A DNA stretch of 64,000 nt from Burkholderiaceae bacterium (GCA_017983955.1 JAGOAJ010000003.1:92307-156306), one strand, 5' to 3'; shown: positions 53,264 to 63,883, counted from the stretch's first letter. Numbers and translations are program-made. The notes: generated from the sequence alone by a model not told the origin.

Positions 53264-53746
53264 ATGCCTTCATTTGATGTGGTTTCTGAAGTTGATAAGC
53301 ACGAACTGGCTAATGCCGTAGATCAGGCTAGTCGGGAACTGGCCACCCGTTTTGACTTCAAGGGTACAGACGCGAAGTTTGAGCTCGATGGTTATGTGAT
53401 CAATCAATCCGCCTCTAGCGTGTTCCAGCTTAATCAAATGCTGGACATATTGCGCGGACGCTTGTCTGCACGTGGCGTTGATGTTCGCTGTATTGATGCC
53501 GAATCCCCGAATGAAAATCTGGGTGGTGCACGGCAAAAAATCACCATACGCCAGGGCATAGAGCAGCCTATCTCCAAAAAGCTGATTGCAGCCCTAAAGG
53601 CTGAAAAAATCAAGGTCGAAGCCCAAATCAATGGCGAAAAACTGCGTATCAGCGGTAAAAAACGCGATGATCTTCAGTCAGCCATTGCCTTGCTGAAAAA
53701 AACTGACGTTGATGTGCCTCTGCAATTTGAGAACTTCCGCGACTAA
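53264..53746 (+). CDS. YajQ family nucleotide-binding protein
   Basis: 160 residues, full length for YajQ (UPF0234). The N-terminal MPSFDVVSEVDKHELANAVDQASRELATRFDFKG and the C-terminal DVPLQFENFRD ends are near-invariant in the family. Members bind cyclic di-GMP or other nucleotides and in Xanthomonas act with a transcription factor in virulence control. A diguanylate cyclase gene follows 67 bases downstream, a neighbour that fits a cyclic di-GMP effector. Confidence 0.94.
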   Translation: MPSFDVVSEVDKHELANAVDQASRELATRFDFKGTDAKFELDGYVINQSASSVFQLNQMLDILRGRLSARGVDVRCIDAESPNENLGGARQKITIRQGIEQPISKKLIAALKAEKIKVEAQINGEKLRISGKKRDDLQSAIALLKKTDVDVPLQFENFRD

Positions 53747-53813
53747 TAACGTGCAATGGGATTCACAGATGTGAATCTTGCCATCTCTGCTTAGTTACAG
53801 GGGCTAAGGTATC

Positions 53814-55376
53814 GTGAGCGATTATGAGGGCCTGCGCGATCAGGACGCGAGCCTGCTTTATTATGCGCCGCCGCGTGCCAAAACAGGGCTATTTAACGCG
53901 GTGGTCTTTGCCGTGGTCGCCGGTCTTTCCCTGCTTGCCATTGTGGTGCTGGTGTTATGGAGCTCACGCGATGCGCAGCTGGAATCGAAAAAAATCGCGA
54001 TTGAAAACCTTGCCCAAACCATAGGCCATCACACGGATGCCATCATCAAGCAGGCCGATGTGGTGCTATCGGGCGTGGTGCAAAGCATTGCTGCGGAAGG
54101 CATGCAAACAGATCACTTAAGGCGGATGACGCGTATTCTTGCGCAGCAACTTAACCATTTGCCCCAAGTCCAGGACTTTATCGTGCTGGACCAGTCTGGT
54201 CAGCGGGTGCTTTCAGCCCATCCCTTGGCACCCGTCATGAATACTGCCATGCAAGGCAGCTACTTCGCCTATCACATGACCAGCCCTAACCCAGAGCCCT
54301 ATATCGGTCCGCCACAGCGCAAGCGCAGCAACAACGAATGGGTATTTACCGTTAGCAGGCGTATTAATCATCAGGACGGCAGTTTTGCCGGTGTGGTGGT
54401 GGCGCGTATCAGCATAAGCCACTTCATAAGCCTGTATGGCGGTCTGGCCGTGGGCCATGACCGCACTATGGCCTTGGTCATGAACAATGGTACTGTCCTG
54501 TGGCGTCTACCATTCACCGAGGCCCATGTAGGTAGCAACATTATCAATGGGCCTTTGTTCGGCACATATTTGAAGTCCCGGGACAAAGGCACTGAAACCA
54601 TGAAGTCGGCTATTGACGGGGTCACCCGCCTGGTTAGCTTTGTGCGCCTGGATGATTACCCTTTAGTAGTTTATGTCGCTAATAGCCAGACGGATATGTT
54701 GGGCGACTGGCGTAGGAACTCAGTCATTTTCACATTCATTGTCTTGTGTCTAAGCGTGGTGTTGGGATGGTTAGGCTATCGTTTATTAACGCTGGTGAAG
54801 AATCAAGAACGTGCCGGCAGCCAACTACGAGAAACCCAAGAGCGCTTGCTACGAGCTAATAATGCCCTGGAATTACTGGCACGAGAAGACAGCCTGACCG
54901 GTTTGAATAACCGTCGGGAGTTTGAATATACCGCTCAACTGGAATTCAAGCGGGCCTTGCGTGATCAGCATGCCATAGGTCTGTTAATGCTGGATATTGA
55001 TTACTTCAAACGCTATAACGATACCTATGGGCACCAGATGGGCGACGAGTGTTTGCGCAGGGTAAGCGCCATCATCAAGGCAGCGGTCAGCCGACCCGGT
55101 GATTTGGTCGCTCGGTACGGCGGCGAGGAGTTCGTTGTGGTGTTGCCTAATACCAGTAGCATAGGCAGCATGAAAGTAGCCGAAAGAATAAGAAAAGCGG
55201 TTTACGATGCTGCTATACCAAATGAAACGGCGCCGCTGGGAATATTAACCATAAGTATAGGCTTGCAGATTGTGGTGCCTGACGAAGATGACAGCGTAAA
55301 GACTATGGTGGCGGCGGCCGATAAAGCGTTGTATCAGGCCAAAACCGGCGGTCGCAACCGCTGCGTGGTGGCCTGA
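53814..55376 (+). CDS. membrane diguanylate cyclase with PDC/Cache-type sensor
   Basis: 520 residues. A membrane span (~28-50) is followed by a ~230-residue periplasmic sensor with Cache/PDC character (DAIIKQADVVLSGVVQSI, WVFTVSRRINHQDGSFAGVVVARIS), a second span (~300-322), a coiled coil and a GGDEF domain. The active site is GGEEF with RPGD five residues upstream as I-site. It should synthesise cyclic di-GMP on sensing a small periplasmic molecule. GTG 53814 is the start; the downstream spacing fits. It follows yajQ. Confidence 0.9.
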   Translation: MSDYEGLRDQDASLLYYAPPRAKTGLFNAVVFAVVAGLSLLAIVVLVLWSSRDAQLESKKIAIENLAQTIGHHTDAIIKQADVVLSGVVQSIAAEGMQTDHLRRMTRILAQQLNHLPQVQDFIVLDQSGQRVLSAHPLAPVMNTAMQGSYFAYHMTSPNPEPYIGPPQRKRSNNEWVFTVSRRINHQDGSFAGVVVARISISHFISLYGGLAVGHDRTMALVMNNGTVLWRLPFTEAHVGSNIINGPLFGTYLKSRDKGTETMKSAIDGVTRLVSFVRLDDYPLVVYVANSQTDMLGDWRRNSVIFTFIVLCLSVVLGWLGYRLLTLVKNQERAGSQLRETQERLLRANNALELLAREDSLTGLNNRREFEYTAQLEFKRALRDQHAIGLLMLDIDYFKRYNDTYGHQMGDECLRRVSAIIKAAVSRPGDLVARYGGEEFVVVLPNTSSIGSMKVAERIRKAVYDAAIPNETAPLGILTISIGLQIVVPDEDDSVKTMVAAADKALYQAKTGGRNRCVVA

Positions 55377-55390
55377 TAGGCTATGCTGGA

Positions 55391-56227
55391 TTAGTGTGAC
55401 AGCAGTACTGGCACTGTCATGGAACTAAACAGCGTGCGCGAGGCGCCGCCCATGATCCATTGACGCATGCGGCTATGGCCATAGGCCCCCATAACGATCA
55501 AATCACTGGCGTAATCGGTAGCCGTATTCAGGATCATATTGCCTACGCCATAGTCTTCACTATCTTTCCTTTCTATGGTGGGGCGCGGATAACCCATAGC
55601 TATGCAGTAATTGCTGAAATCGTTATCAGGAATATCCTGATTGTGCAGCGTGCTAGAACTTAGGCCTACGCTTAACACCACCAAAGACTCGCACTTTCTA
55701 AGCAACGGTGCCGCATCAGCAAAGGCACGCGCCGATTCGCGCTTTTGATCCCAACAGAATAATATGCGTTGGCCTATGGTGGTTATTTGGCCTACGGTAG
55801 GTATCATGATTACAGGACGGCCTGCCGCCATAACAACGGATTCCGGCAGGTTCGGAATAATTGCGGTAACCGTATCGCGGTTCTCAGCTTTGCTCATGAT
55901 CAACAGATCGCAGTAGCGCGCATGCAGGGCCAGGACTTCGTCGGCATTGCCCTTGGGTGCTCGCCATTGCGCCATCACGCCAGCCGCAGCGGTTTGCTCG
56001 GTGAACATTACTTTCGTTTCTGTCCTGGATCGGGCTGCCTGATTACGTATCACCTGCTGCAGTTCTATAGGAATAACGGTATCGTCATATCCCTGCTGTG
56101 GCATCAAGTCAGAGGGGTAGACCCCTATGATTTCTGACTTGTGGTGGCTGGCCAGCCATATAGCAGCGCTAAGGCGGCGTTGGCAGCCTTGGTCATGACT
56201 TAGGTGTACGGCAATACGACTTAGCAT
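55391..56227 (-). CDS. universal stress protein family protein
   Basis: 278 residues, tandem UspA-like layout. The second half ends in the classic ATP-loop-bearing motif DLIVMGAYGHSRMRQWIMGGASRTLFSSMTVPVLLSH; the first half has the matching fold but no clear G-2x-G-9x-G loop. USPs help cells endure stress and some bind ATP. ATG 56227 is chosen for AGGAGG-like GGAGGT upstream on the minus strand. It converges with the diguanylate cyclase gene 14 bases away. Confidence 0.88.
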   Translation of the reverse strand: MLSRIAVHLSHDQGCQRRLSAAIWLASHHKSEIIGVYPSDLMPQQGYDDTVIPIELQQVIRNQAARSRTETKVMFTEQTAAAGVMAQWRAPKGNADEVLALHARYCDLLIMSKAENRDTVTAIIPNLPESVVMAAGRPVIMIPTVGQITTIGQRILFCWDQKRESARAFADAAPLLRKCESLVVLSVGLSSSTLHNQDIPDNDFSNYCIAMGYPRPTIERKDSEDYGVGNMILNTATDYASDLIVMGAYGHSRMRQWIMGGASRTLFSSMTVPVLLSH

Positions 56228-56393
56228 AAGACCTCCGATTAACGATGATTCCACGCGCAATAAACAAAGCAGCTAGCCTTGTTCTATCATAGGTATGTTA
56301 CCCGGGCTGGTAATGTTTTGGTACATCACCATCAGGTTGGTGCTCCTGGCTTACTGTTACTATCGCCCGCAAAGCAAAAATGCTACCGGTTAG

Positions 56394-56888
<495 letters not shown>

Positions 56889-56935
56889 GCCGGTTAGCAT
56901 CTAATCCTATCTCATCTTACTTATTACGAGCCAAC

Positions 56936-57898
56936 ATGACGTCTACGTCAACAGCCCCTCATCAGCATGACCATCACGCTGATCATCACCATCATCACTC
57001 ACACACTACGCCCGATGGCATTTATCTGATTTCACCCTCGGGGGCGGTCGCTGATCCGGCAAGCTTGGACCTGGCAAGAAGCCGCCTGGGCGAACTGGGC
57101 TTTAAAACCACGGTAGACCGCAGTGCCCTGGCGACGAACCAGCGCTTCGCAGGTACGGATAAACAGCGCCTTGCAGGCATAGTACGGGCTGTAAAACAGC
57201 CCCTGCCAGTGGTGATGGCGACGCGTGGCGGCTATGGCTTAAGTCGCTTGCTGCCCTTGATAGACTGGCAGGCGGTGGCTGACAGTGGCAAGATTTTCAT
57301 AGGTCAAAGCGACTTTACCGCGTTCAATTTAGCCTTACTGGCCACCACTGGGGCGGTCAGTTATGCCGGCCCCACTGCCATATTTGATTTTGGCAACAAG
57401 AAAATGGATGACCTGACGGCGGCCTTGTTTGTCGAGACCCTAAGCCAGGAACTGGAAATCCTAAGCTTCGAGGCACCGGATGCTGACCCCGTGGATGCGC
57501 GTGGCGTGTTGTGGGGCGGCAATCTTGCCATGGTGGCCTCATTGATCGGCACACCTTGGATGCCACAGATAGACGGGGGGATTTTGTTTTTGGAAGATGT
57601 AGGTGAACATCCTTTTCGTATCGAACGCATGCTGACTCAACTGTGGCATTCAGGGATCCTTGCGCGTCAGCAAGCCATAGTGCTGGGACGTTTCACCGAT
57701 TACCGGCTGGCCGCTCACGATAATGGCTACGACCTGGACGCGGTGATCGCATGGCTCAGGGCTACAGTCAAAGTGCCTGTAATTACTGGCCTGCCTTATG
57801 GCCACGTCAAAATTAAGGCCACCTTGCCAGTAGGTAAAAAGATAGGCATCGCCACCGAAGACGGTATGGCGCATTTGGTATTGCAAGAGCACGTCTAA
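56936..57898 (+). CDS. ldcA: LD-carboxypeptidase (S66) with His-rich N-terminus
   Basis: 320 residues. The S66 family marks are YLISPSGAV, ATRGGYGLSRLLPLID and the nucleophile S125 in IGQSDFTAFN, with conserved Glu and His later in the chain. LdcA removes the terminal D-Ala from muropeptide tetrapeptides during cell-wall recycling in the cytosol. ATG 56936 gives an unusual tail with eleven His among residues 9-23, before the conserved domain, perhaps a metal store. A frame upstream to 56834 overlaps tadA and is not coding in appearance. Confidence 0.9.
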   Translation: MTSTSTAPHQHDHHADHHHHHSHTTPDGIYLISPSGAVADPASLDLARSRLGELGFKTTVDRSALATNQRFAGTDKQRLAGIVRAVKQPLPVVMATRGGYGLSRLLPLIDWQAVADSGKIFIGQSDFTAFNLALLATTGAVSYAGPTAIFDFGNKKMDDLTAALFVETLSQELEILSFEAPDADPVDARGVLWGGNLAMVASLIGTPWMPQIDGGILFLEDVGEHPFRIERMLTQLWHSGILARQQAIVLGRFTDYRLAAHDNGYDLDAVIAWLRATVKVPVITGLPYGHVKIKATLPVGKKIGIATEDGMAHLVLQEHV

Positions 57899-58007
57899 CC
57901 ATTAGCCCAGGCTACTCATCGTTGCGCCGCAACAATATCAAGCAAGCTTCTTGCCGCCTTGGTAAACTAAGCGGTTGTTCTGACTACTTTAATGTGAAAA
58001 CCCACCT

Positions 58008-59609
58008 GTGATTTCTACCGCAAATCTTACTATCCAATTTGGCTCCAAGCCGCTTTTTGAAAACGTCAGCGTCAAGTTTGGCGACGGCAACCGTTACGGT
58101 CTGATCGGTGCCAATGGCTCCGGCAAGTCCACTTTCATGAAAATCATAGGCGGGGACCTGGAAGCCAGCTCCGGCAACGTAGCCCTGGATCCAGGCGTAC
58201 GACTGGGAAAATTGCGCCAGGATCAGTTTGCATACGAAGACGAACGCGTACTGGATGTGGTCATGATGGGTCACGCCGAGATGTGGCAAGTTATGGCAGA
58301 TCGCGATGCCATCTATGACAACCCGGACGCCACAGAAGACGACTACATGGAAGCGGCCAACCTGGAAACCCGTTTCGCGGAATACGATGGTTATACCTCG
58401 GAAGCGCGTGCGGGTGAACTGTTGCTGGGCCTGGAAATTCCGGTAGAGCAACACAATTTGCCTATGCGTGAAATTGCCCCTGGTTGGAAGCTGCGTGTGC
58501 TATTGGCTCAGGCACTTTTTTCTAACCCGGATGTGTTGTTACTGGATGAACCCACCAACAACCTGGACATCAACACCATACGCTGGTTGGAAGACGTACT
58601 GAACGGTTATCAAAGTACCATGATCATCATTAGTCATGACAGGCACTTTCTAAATCAGGTATGTACCCACATGGCCGACCTGGATTATCGCGAACTACGG
58701 GTCTACCCAGGCAACTATGACGACTATATGTTGGCGTCTACTCAGGCTAGACAGCGCGTCCAGTCAGCCAATGCCAAAGCCAAGGAACGCGTCGCCGACT
58801 TGCAGGACTTTGTACGCCGTTTTTCGGCCAACAAGTCCAAGGCTAGACAAGCCACCTCGCGCCTTAAGCAAATTGATCGCATCAAGGCCGAGGCCATTGA
58901 GGTCAAACCCTCATCGCGTCAAAACCCTTATATTCGTTTCGAGCAGATCAAAGTCTTGCATCGCCTGGCGGTTACCGTAGAGCGCATCAGTAAAACCTAC
59001 GATCAGCCAGTAATACCATCGTTTTCGGCCATGATAGAAGCCGGTCAGAAAATCGCCATTATCGGTGCTAACGGTGCGGGTAAAACCACCTTGCTGCGTT
59101 TGTTGGGTGGCGACATCGAGCCGGATACCGGTTCGGTCAAGTGGTCGGATAACGCCAATATCGGTTATATGGCCCAAGACGTTTCGCACCAGTTCGACTC
59201 TGATAAAAATCTGCTGGATTGGGTAGGCGACTATCGTCAGGATGGCGACGACGACCAGACGATAAGGGGCATATTGGGCCGCTTGTTGTTTTCCGGCGAC
59301 GATATCTCCAAATCAGTCAGGGTATTATCGGGCGGCGAGAAAAACCGCATGACCTTTGGCCGCCTCATGCTGGGCCGCCATAACGTCATGTTGCTGGACG
59401 AACCCACCAACCACCTGGATATGGAGTCGATAGAGTCCTTGCAATATGCCCTGGAGCAATATGCAGGTACGCTGATTTTTGTGTCCCATGACCGGGAGTT
59501 CGTCTCTGGGCTGGCAGACCGCATTATTGAAATTTTGCCCGATGGCAAGATTGTTGACTATGTGGGTAGCTATGACGACTACCTGGACTCGCGTGGTATC
59601 GGGGCTTAA
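58008..59609 (+). CDS. ABC-F family ATPase (YbiT-like)
   Basis: 533 residues, two ABC domains with Walker [10 protein letters not shown] and GANGAGKTT and [18 protein letters not shown] and [18 protein letters not shown]. The arm linker ([29 protein letters not shown]) between them is typical of ABC-F translation factors, with no membrane partner. YbiT is the closest well-known type; it acts on stalled ribosomes. Start is GTG 58008 with a weak ribosome site. The reading frame continues without shift into the next gene after the TAA. Confidence 0.92.
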   Translation: MISTANLTIQFGSKPLFENVSVKFGDGNRYGLIGANGSGKSTFMKIIGGDLEASSGNVALDPGVRLGKLRQDQFAYEDERVLDVVMMGHAEMWQVMADRDAIYDNPDATEDDYMEAANLETRFAEYDGYTSEARAGELLLGLEIPVEQHNLPMREIAPGWKLRVLLAQALFSNPDVLLLDEPTNNLDINTIRWLEDVLNGYQSTMIIISHDRHFLNQVCTHMADLDYRELRVYPGNYDDYMLASTQARQRVQSANAKAKERVADLQDFVRRFSANKSKARQATSRLKQIDRIKAEAIEVKPSSRQNPYIRFEQIKVLHRLAVTVERISKTYDQPVIPSFSAMIEAGQKIAIIGANGAGKTTLLRLLGGDIEPDTGSVKWSDNANIGYMAQDVSHQFDSDKNLLDWVGDYRQDGDDDQTIRGILGRLLFSGDDISKSVRVLSGGEKNRMTFGRLMLGRHNVMLLDEPTNHLDMESIESLQYALEQYAGTLIFVSHDREFVSGLADRIIEILPDGKIVDYVGSYDDYLDSRGIGA

Positions 59610-59681
59610 TCGCTTGGGATAACTTCATATACCCTAGCTGGGCCTGCCACTTATCAGGAAGATATCCGTAAAAGCCGCTTC

Positions 59682-60230
59682 TTGGTGCATGCCGGGCCAG
59701 TCGATAGCCCGGCCCAGGCTTTGCAATTTTTTGACCAGCATAGCGTGGCCGAGGCCACGCACAATTGCTGGGCTTATAAAATAGGCAATGAGTATCGTTT
59801 TAACGACGATGGCGAGCCTGGCGGCACAGCAGGCCGCCCCATACTGCAGGCCATAGAAGGGCAGCAGTGCGACCAAGTGGCCGTATTGATAGTCAGGTGG
59901 TTCGGTGGGATTAAGTTAGGCCCTGGCGGCCTGATACGGGCCTATGGCGGCACAGCGGCGCAGTGCTTGCGTCTGGCCAGTCTGGTTGAGCTTGTTGATC
60001 AGGTTCGCTTGGACTGTCATTGTCACTTTAGTGATATGGCTGTCTTGCAATCGCGCCTGGCCTTATTCCATGCCACCATAGAACAAGAACGCTTTGACGA
60101 TCAGGGCGTGCATTGGACCTTGGCCGTTCCACGCCATCAAGCTGCCGATTTTATTGCAAGCTTTATCAACCTGACTCGTGGTCAGGGGGTATGGCGTAGT
60201 GACGATCTGGAATCTGATCTGCGATCGTAA
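59682..60230 (+). CDS. YigZ family protein, start codon unclear
   Basis: The IMPACT/YigZ family is clear: EATHNCWAYKIG, FNDDGEPGGTAGRPIL, VRWFGGIKLGPGGLIRAYGG, and a C-terminal domain. However, family similarity (ATYQEDIRKSRFLVHAGPV) begins at ~59646, upstream of TTG 59682, the first TTG, GTG or ATG in frame. Between the ABC-F stop (59607-59609) and 59682 there is no ordinary start; only ATA at 59619 stands where the usual Met would be. Either AUA is used, the protein is shortened by ~20 residues, or translation passes from the ABC-F frame, which is the same frame. YigZ is of unknown function. Confidence 0.82.
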   Translation: MVHAGPVDSPAQALQFFDQHSVAEATHNCWAYKIGNEYRFNDDGEPGGTAGRPILQAIEGQQCDQVAVLIVRWFGGIKLGPGGLIRAYGGTAAQCLRLASLVELVDQVRLDCHCHFSDMAVLQSRLALFHATIEQERFDDQGVHWTLAVPRHQAADFIASFINLTRGQGVWRSDDLESDLRS

Positions 60231-60239
60231 AGCTCGAAC

Positions 60240-60620
60240 TTAAGCGTTACTGCTGTCAGAGGCTTCTTGAGCCGCAATATCAGCATGGACTTGTTCCATG
60301 TCAACAGCCTTCACTTGGGCAATCAATTCGTCCAGCTGGCTGGCCGACAAGGCTCCAGGCTGAGAAAATAACAAAACCTGTTCGCGAAATACCATTAGCG
60401 TGGGTATGGAGCGTATGCCCATGCCGGTGGCAAGTTCTTGTTGGTCTTCGGTATTCACCTTGGCAAAAGTGACTTCGTCATGTTTTCCTGCGGCCGCTTC
60501 AAATACAGGTGCAAAATTACGGCAGGGACCGCACCAAGGCGCCCAGAAATCCACGATCAGCGGCTTGCTGTCCTGTATGGCTTCCTGGAAGGTGTTTTTG
60601 TTCAGATCGACGGTACTCAT
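60240..60620 (-). CDS. thioredoxin family protein
   Basis: 126 residues with W29-C30-G-P-C33 at the expected place and the cis-Pro loop IRSIPTLMVF. It lacks the N-terminal zinc motif of TrxC and has a short extra C-terminal acidic tail of about 20 residues. Cytosolic disulfide reductase, probably an accessory thioredoxin. ATG 60620 follows GTGAGGA; the frame to 60632 adds four residues. It converges with yigZ. Confidence 0.93.
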   Translation of the reverse strand: MSTVDLNKNTFQEAIQDSKPLIVDFWAPWCGPCRNFAPVFEAAAGKHDEVTFAKVNTEDQQELATGMGIRSIPTLMVFREQVLLFSQPGALSASQLDELIAQVKAVDMEQVHADIAAQEASDSSNA

Positions 60621-60676
60621 GGAAATCCTCACAACAGACGGTAGCGTACCCGTCTTATTCTAATAAAATGTTTGGA

Positions 60677-60710
60677 ACGCCAGTGTAGCGTTTAACGCTG
60701 GAGCTGGCGT
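60677..60710. repeat. nested inverted repeat upstream of the thioredoxin gene
   Basis: ACGCCAG (60677-60683) and CTGGCGT (60704-60710) are exact complements and enclose AGCGTT-T-AACGCT, giving a possible cruciform or hairpin. It lies between the thioredoxin start and the 3' end of the purine permease gene, both leftward, so it may end the permease transcript or regulate trx. No T-run follows. Confidence 0.4.
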
Positions 60711-60773
60711 CCACCGATGCGCACTGTTACTTGCTTGTGCCTATACGCTAAATAACATGACTATATGTTCTGG

Positions 60774-60804
60774 TTATTTACTTATTTACTTATTTACTTA
60801 TTTA
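60774..60804. repeat. tandem octamer TTATTTAC, almost four copies
   Basis: Three exact copies of TTATTTAC (60774-60797) and a partial fourth (TTATTTA) reach into the stop codon of the NCS2 permease gene (60802-60804). Such short repeats can change length by slippage. Confidence 0.9.
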
Positions 60805-62094
60805 GTCCGGAAAGGCCGCGTACTTGATCACAAATAGTACAGCCACCAACAAGGTGGCTGGATGAATTTGGCGGAACTTTCCAGTTGCTGCCTTCAAAAC
60901 CACATAGCTGATAAAGCCAAATGCCAATCCATTGGCGATGGAGTAGGTGAAGGGCATGATCATGGCCGTTAGCGCGGCAGGCGTGGATTCGGTGATGTCG
61001 CTCCAGTCAACCTCGGTAATTTCACGCAGCATTAGGCCAGCAACGTAAAGCAGGGCAGGTGCTGTCGCGTACGCAGGTACCGAGCCCGCCAGTGGAGACA
61101 GAAACAGGGCCAGCATGAATAGCACAGCAATGGTCAGTGCGGTCAGCCCGGTACGACCACCTGCTTGCACCCCGGATGCGCTTTCTACATAGGCTGTGGT
61201 GCTGCTGGTGCCCAACATGGAGCCCGCTACGATGGCGGTGCTATCGGCCAGCAGGGCGCGGCCCAGACGGTTAGGCTTGCCAGGTTCTATAAGATTAGCC
61301 CTTTTGGCCACGCCCACCATGGTGCCAGTGGCATCAAACACTTCCACCAACACCAGCACCAGCACCACATGCACGAAACCAGTATTCAAAGCGCCAATAA
61401 TATCCAGCTGCATAAATGTAGGCAGAAGGCTGGGGATGGGTGAAATCAGTCCGTTGTAGTGATTATGACCAGTCGCCATAGACAGCAGAGTCACGGCCAG
61501 TATGCCTATCAGTATCGCACCACGGATTTTCATGGCATCGCAGGCGGCAATAACAAAAAAACCAAAGATGGCAAACAGCGCAGGAGCCGATGTCAGGTCA
61601 CCCAGAGAAATTTTCGTGGCTGGATTAGCGACAACAATTTCAGCATTGCCCAGGGCAATAATGGCCAAGAATAAGCCAATACCCGCCGCAATCGCTGATT
61701 GCAAGGATTTGGGTATGCCGCGTATTAACCAGGATCTGGCCCCTGATAAGGTCAGAACGACAAAGATAACACCCGAGATAAATACCGCGCCCAGCGCCTG
61801 CTGCCAGCTATAGCCCATGGCGCCGACTACGGTGAAGGCGAAGAAGGCATTTAGCCCCATGCCAGGTGCCATTCCTATAGGCCAGTTGGCAAACAGAGCC
61901 ATGATTAGCGTGCCTACAGCGGCTGCGGCACAGGTGGCAACAAACACGGCACTTTTATCCATGCCTGTACTGGACAGTATCTCGGGGTTTACGAAAATGA
62001 TGTAGGACATGGTCAGGAAGGTGGTGATCCCTGCCAGTATTTCTGTACGCACGGTAGTTCCGTGCTCAGTTAACTTGAAAAAACGATCCAGCAT
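60802..62094 (-). CDS. NCS2 family purine permease (AzgA/GhxP-like)
   Basis: 430 residues with ~12 membrane spans. Family marks are GITTFLTMSYIIFVNPEIL, the GMAPGMGLNAFFAF signature and GTSSTTAYVESASGVQAGGRTGLTAL. Members of this COG2252 branch import hypoxanthine, guanine or adenine with protons. ATG 62094 follows GGAAG. The coding end abuts a tandem octamer repeat. Confidence 0.92.
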   Translation of the reverse strand: MLDRFFKLTEHGTTVRTEILAGITTFLTMSYIIFVNPEILSSTGMDKSAVFVATCAAAAVGTLIMALFANWPIGMAPGMGLNAFFAFTVVGAMGYSWQQALGAVFISGVIFVVLTLSGARSWLIRGIPKSLQSAIAAGIGLFLAIIALGNAEIVVANPATKISLGDLTSAPALFAIFGFFVIAACDAMKIRGAILIGILAVTLLSMATGHNHYNGLISPIPSLLPTFMQLDIIGALNTGFVHVVLVLVLVEVFDATGTMVGVAKRANLIEPGKPNRLGRALLADSTAIVAGSMLGTSSTTAYVESASGVQAGGRTGLTALTIAVLFMLALFLSPLAGSVPAYATAPALLYVAGLMLREITEVDWSDITESTPAALTAMIMPFTYSIANGLAFGFISYVVLKAATGKFRQIHPATLLVAVLFVIKYAAFPD

Positions 62095-62186
62095 GCTTGT
62101 CTTCCTTTTCGGTGTGTTATTTATTATCTACTTCGTAATGCAGACATGGATTCTAAGATGGTTTCGCAAGTTGTACACTACGGCTG

Positions 62187-63242
62187 ATGATAATTATCGG
62201 TTTTGAAAGTTCATGTGACGAAACAGGCGTCGCTGTGGTCAGCACCCAGCAGGGCCTATTGGCGCACGCCTTACATAGTCAGATCGCCATGCACCAAGAA
62301 TACGGTGGGGTGGTGCCCGAACTCGCGTCGCGCGATCACATTCGCCGGGTTTTGCCTCTTACACGCGAAGCACTGGCCAAGTCTGGTCTATCCATAAAGG
62401 ATATAGACGCTGTCGCTTACACCGCAGGTCCTGGCTTGGCTGGGGCCTTGTTGGTAGGTGCCAGTGTTGCTCAATCCTTCGCTTGGGCGCGCGGTTTGCC
62501 TGCCATACCTATACACCACCTGGAAGGCCATCTGCTGTCACCGCTTATGGCCAGTCCACGCCCGGAATTCCCGTTTGTCGCGTTGCTGGTTTCAGGCGGC
62601 CATACGCAGTTAATGCGGGTGGACGGCACCGGGCGCTACGAATTGTTGGGCGAAACCCTGGATGACGCTGCCGGCGAGGCTTTTGACAAAACCGCTAAGC
62701 TGATGGGCCTGGGGTATCCGGGCGGGCCTGCGCTGTCCAAGCTGGCTCGTCAAGGCGATCCAGACAGCTATGCCTTGCCCAGACCCATGCAGCATAGCCA
62801 GGACCTGGATTTTAGTTTTAGCGGCTTGAAAACGGCTGTATTGACTCGGCTCAGGGATATTAAAAAGCAACAGTCCGGGGAAATCAGCGATCAGCAACAG
62901 GCCAACTTGGCAGCGTCCACCGAAGCAGCAATAGTGGATGTATTGGCGATTAAAGCTATCAAGGCCATGAAGCAAACAGGCCTGAAGCGCTTGGTGGTGG
63001 CGGGTGGAGTAGGGGCCAATCACCGCTTACGCAGCCGCTTGACCCAGGCCCTGGAAGCTCGTGGCGGGCAGGTGTTTTTCCCACCACTGGAGCTGTGCAC
63101 CGACAATGGCGCCATGATAGCGTTCGCTGCCGCCATGCGGGTCAATGCAGGTCTGGTAGACCTGAACGACCATAGTCACGCCTTTACGGTGCGCCCGCGC
63201 TGGGACCTACAGGACGTTTGCGCCCCAGACCAAGGGGTTTAA
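62187..63242 (+). CDS. tsaD: tRNA N6-adenosine threonylcarbamoyltransferase TsaD
   Basis: 351 residues, a universal ASKHA-fold enzyme. It has [11 protein letters not shown] at the start, the metal-binding H111-LEG-H115, [10 protein letters not shown] and the C-terminal [12 protein letters not shown] and [12 protein letters not shown]. It transfers threonylcarbamoyl to A37 of ANN-decoding tRNAs, with TsaB and TsaE. ATG 62187 is the natural start. The stop overlaps the plsY stop by 4 bases on the opposite strand. Confidence 0.97.
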   Translation: MIIIGFESSCDETGVAVVSTQQGLLAHALHSQIAMHQEYGGVVPELASRDHIRRVLPLTREALAKSGLSIKDIDAVAYTAGPGLAGALLVGASVAQSFAWARGLPAIPIHHLEGHLLSPLMASPRPEFPFVALLVSGGHTQLMRVDGTGRYELLGETLDDAAGEAFDKTAKLMGLGYPGGPALSKLARQGDPDSYALPRPMQHSQDLDFSFSGLKTAVLTRLRDIKKQQSGEISDQQQANLAASTEAAIVDVLAIKAIKAMKQTGLKRLVVAGGVGANHRLRSRLTQALEARGGQVFFPPLELCTDNGAMIAFAAAMRVNAGLVDLNDHSHAFTVRPRWDLQDVCAPDQGV

Positions 63243-63883
63243 GCTGATTTGCCTTTTTTGGCGCCTATCCGACTTTCCTTGCCTTTAAGCAGACGGCTGA
63301 TATTGGCCTGGTGACGAAATAGCAACAGTACGCTGATGACCACGATGGCAACGGCATACGCCTTATTCATTTTCCACGCTATGCCGGCGCCCAGCAGGTA
63401 GTACAAGGGGGCAAACACCGCCGACACGATAGCCGCCAGCGACGAATAGCGCATTGCATAGGCTACGATCACCCACGTGGCGATGGTGGCCAGGCCCAGC
63501 CAGGGGCTTAGGGCCAACAAGACGCCCAACGCGGTGGCTACGCCCTTGCCGCCTTTGAACCCCAAAAATATAGGGTATAAGTGGCCCAGGAAAACGGCCA
63601 CGGCACTGGCAGCCACCACAACCGAGGATAATCCCAGCCGCTGCGCGATCCAGGCGGTAGCCAGCACGGCTATCGAACCTTTGGCCGCATCGCCTATCAA
63701 GGTCAGCACCGCTGCTGTTTTGTTGCCAGAGCGCAATACATTAGTAGCGCCGGGATTTTTAGATCCAAAACTGCGGGGATCTTGCAAGCCCATGCCGCGG
63801 CTGACCAATACGGCAAACGACACCGATCCGATCAAATAAGAGGCCAGTACTAGGGCCAGGGCAATAATTACGGCATAGGTCAT
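63239..63883 (-). CDS. plsY: glycerol-3-phosphate acyltransferase PlsY
   Basis: 214 residues with five to six membrane spans and the three PlsY loops: [57 protein letters not shown], and the later segment before the polar C-terminus. It transfers acyl groups from acyl phosphate to glycerol-3-phosphate, the first step of phospholipid synthesis. ATG 63883 is chosen; TTG 63898 would add five residues. Confidence 0.95.
   Translation of the reverse strand: MTYAVIIALALVLASYLIGSVSFAVLVSRGMGLQDPRSFGSKNPGATNVLRSGNKTAAVLTLIGDAAKGSIAVLATAWIAQRLGLSSVVVAASAVAVFLGHLYPIFLGFKGGKGVATALGVLLALSPWLGLATIATWVIVAYAMRYSSLAAIVSAVFAPLYYLLGAGIAWKMNKAYAVAIVVISVLLLFRHQANISRLLKGKESRIGAKKGKSA

Noticed and set aside
60802-62186. 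Purine riboswitch upstream of the NCS2 permease
   Set aside because: The 92 bases between the permease and tsaD starts lack the conserved three-way junction sequence, and such riboswitches are rare in this group.
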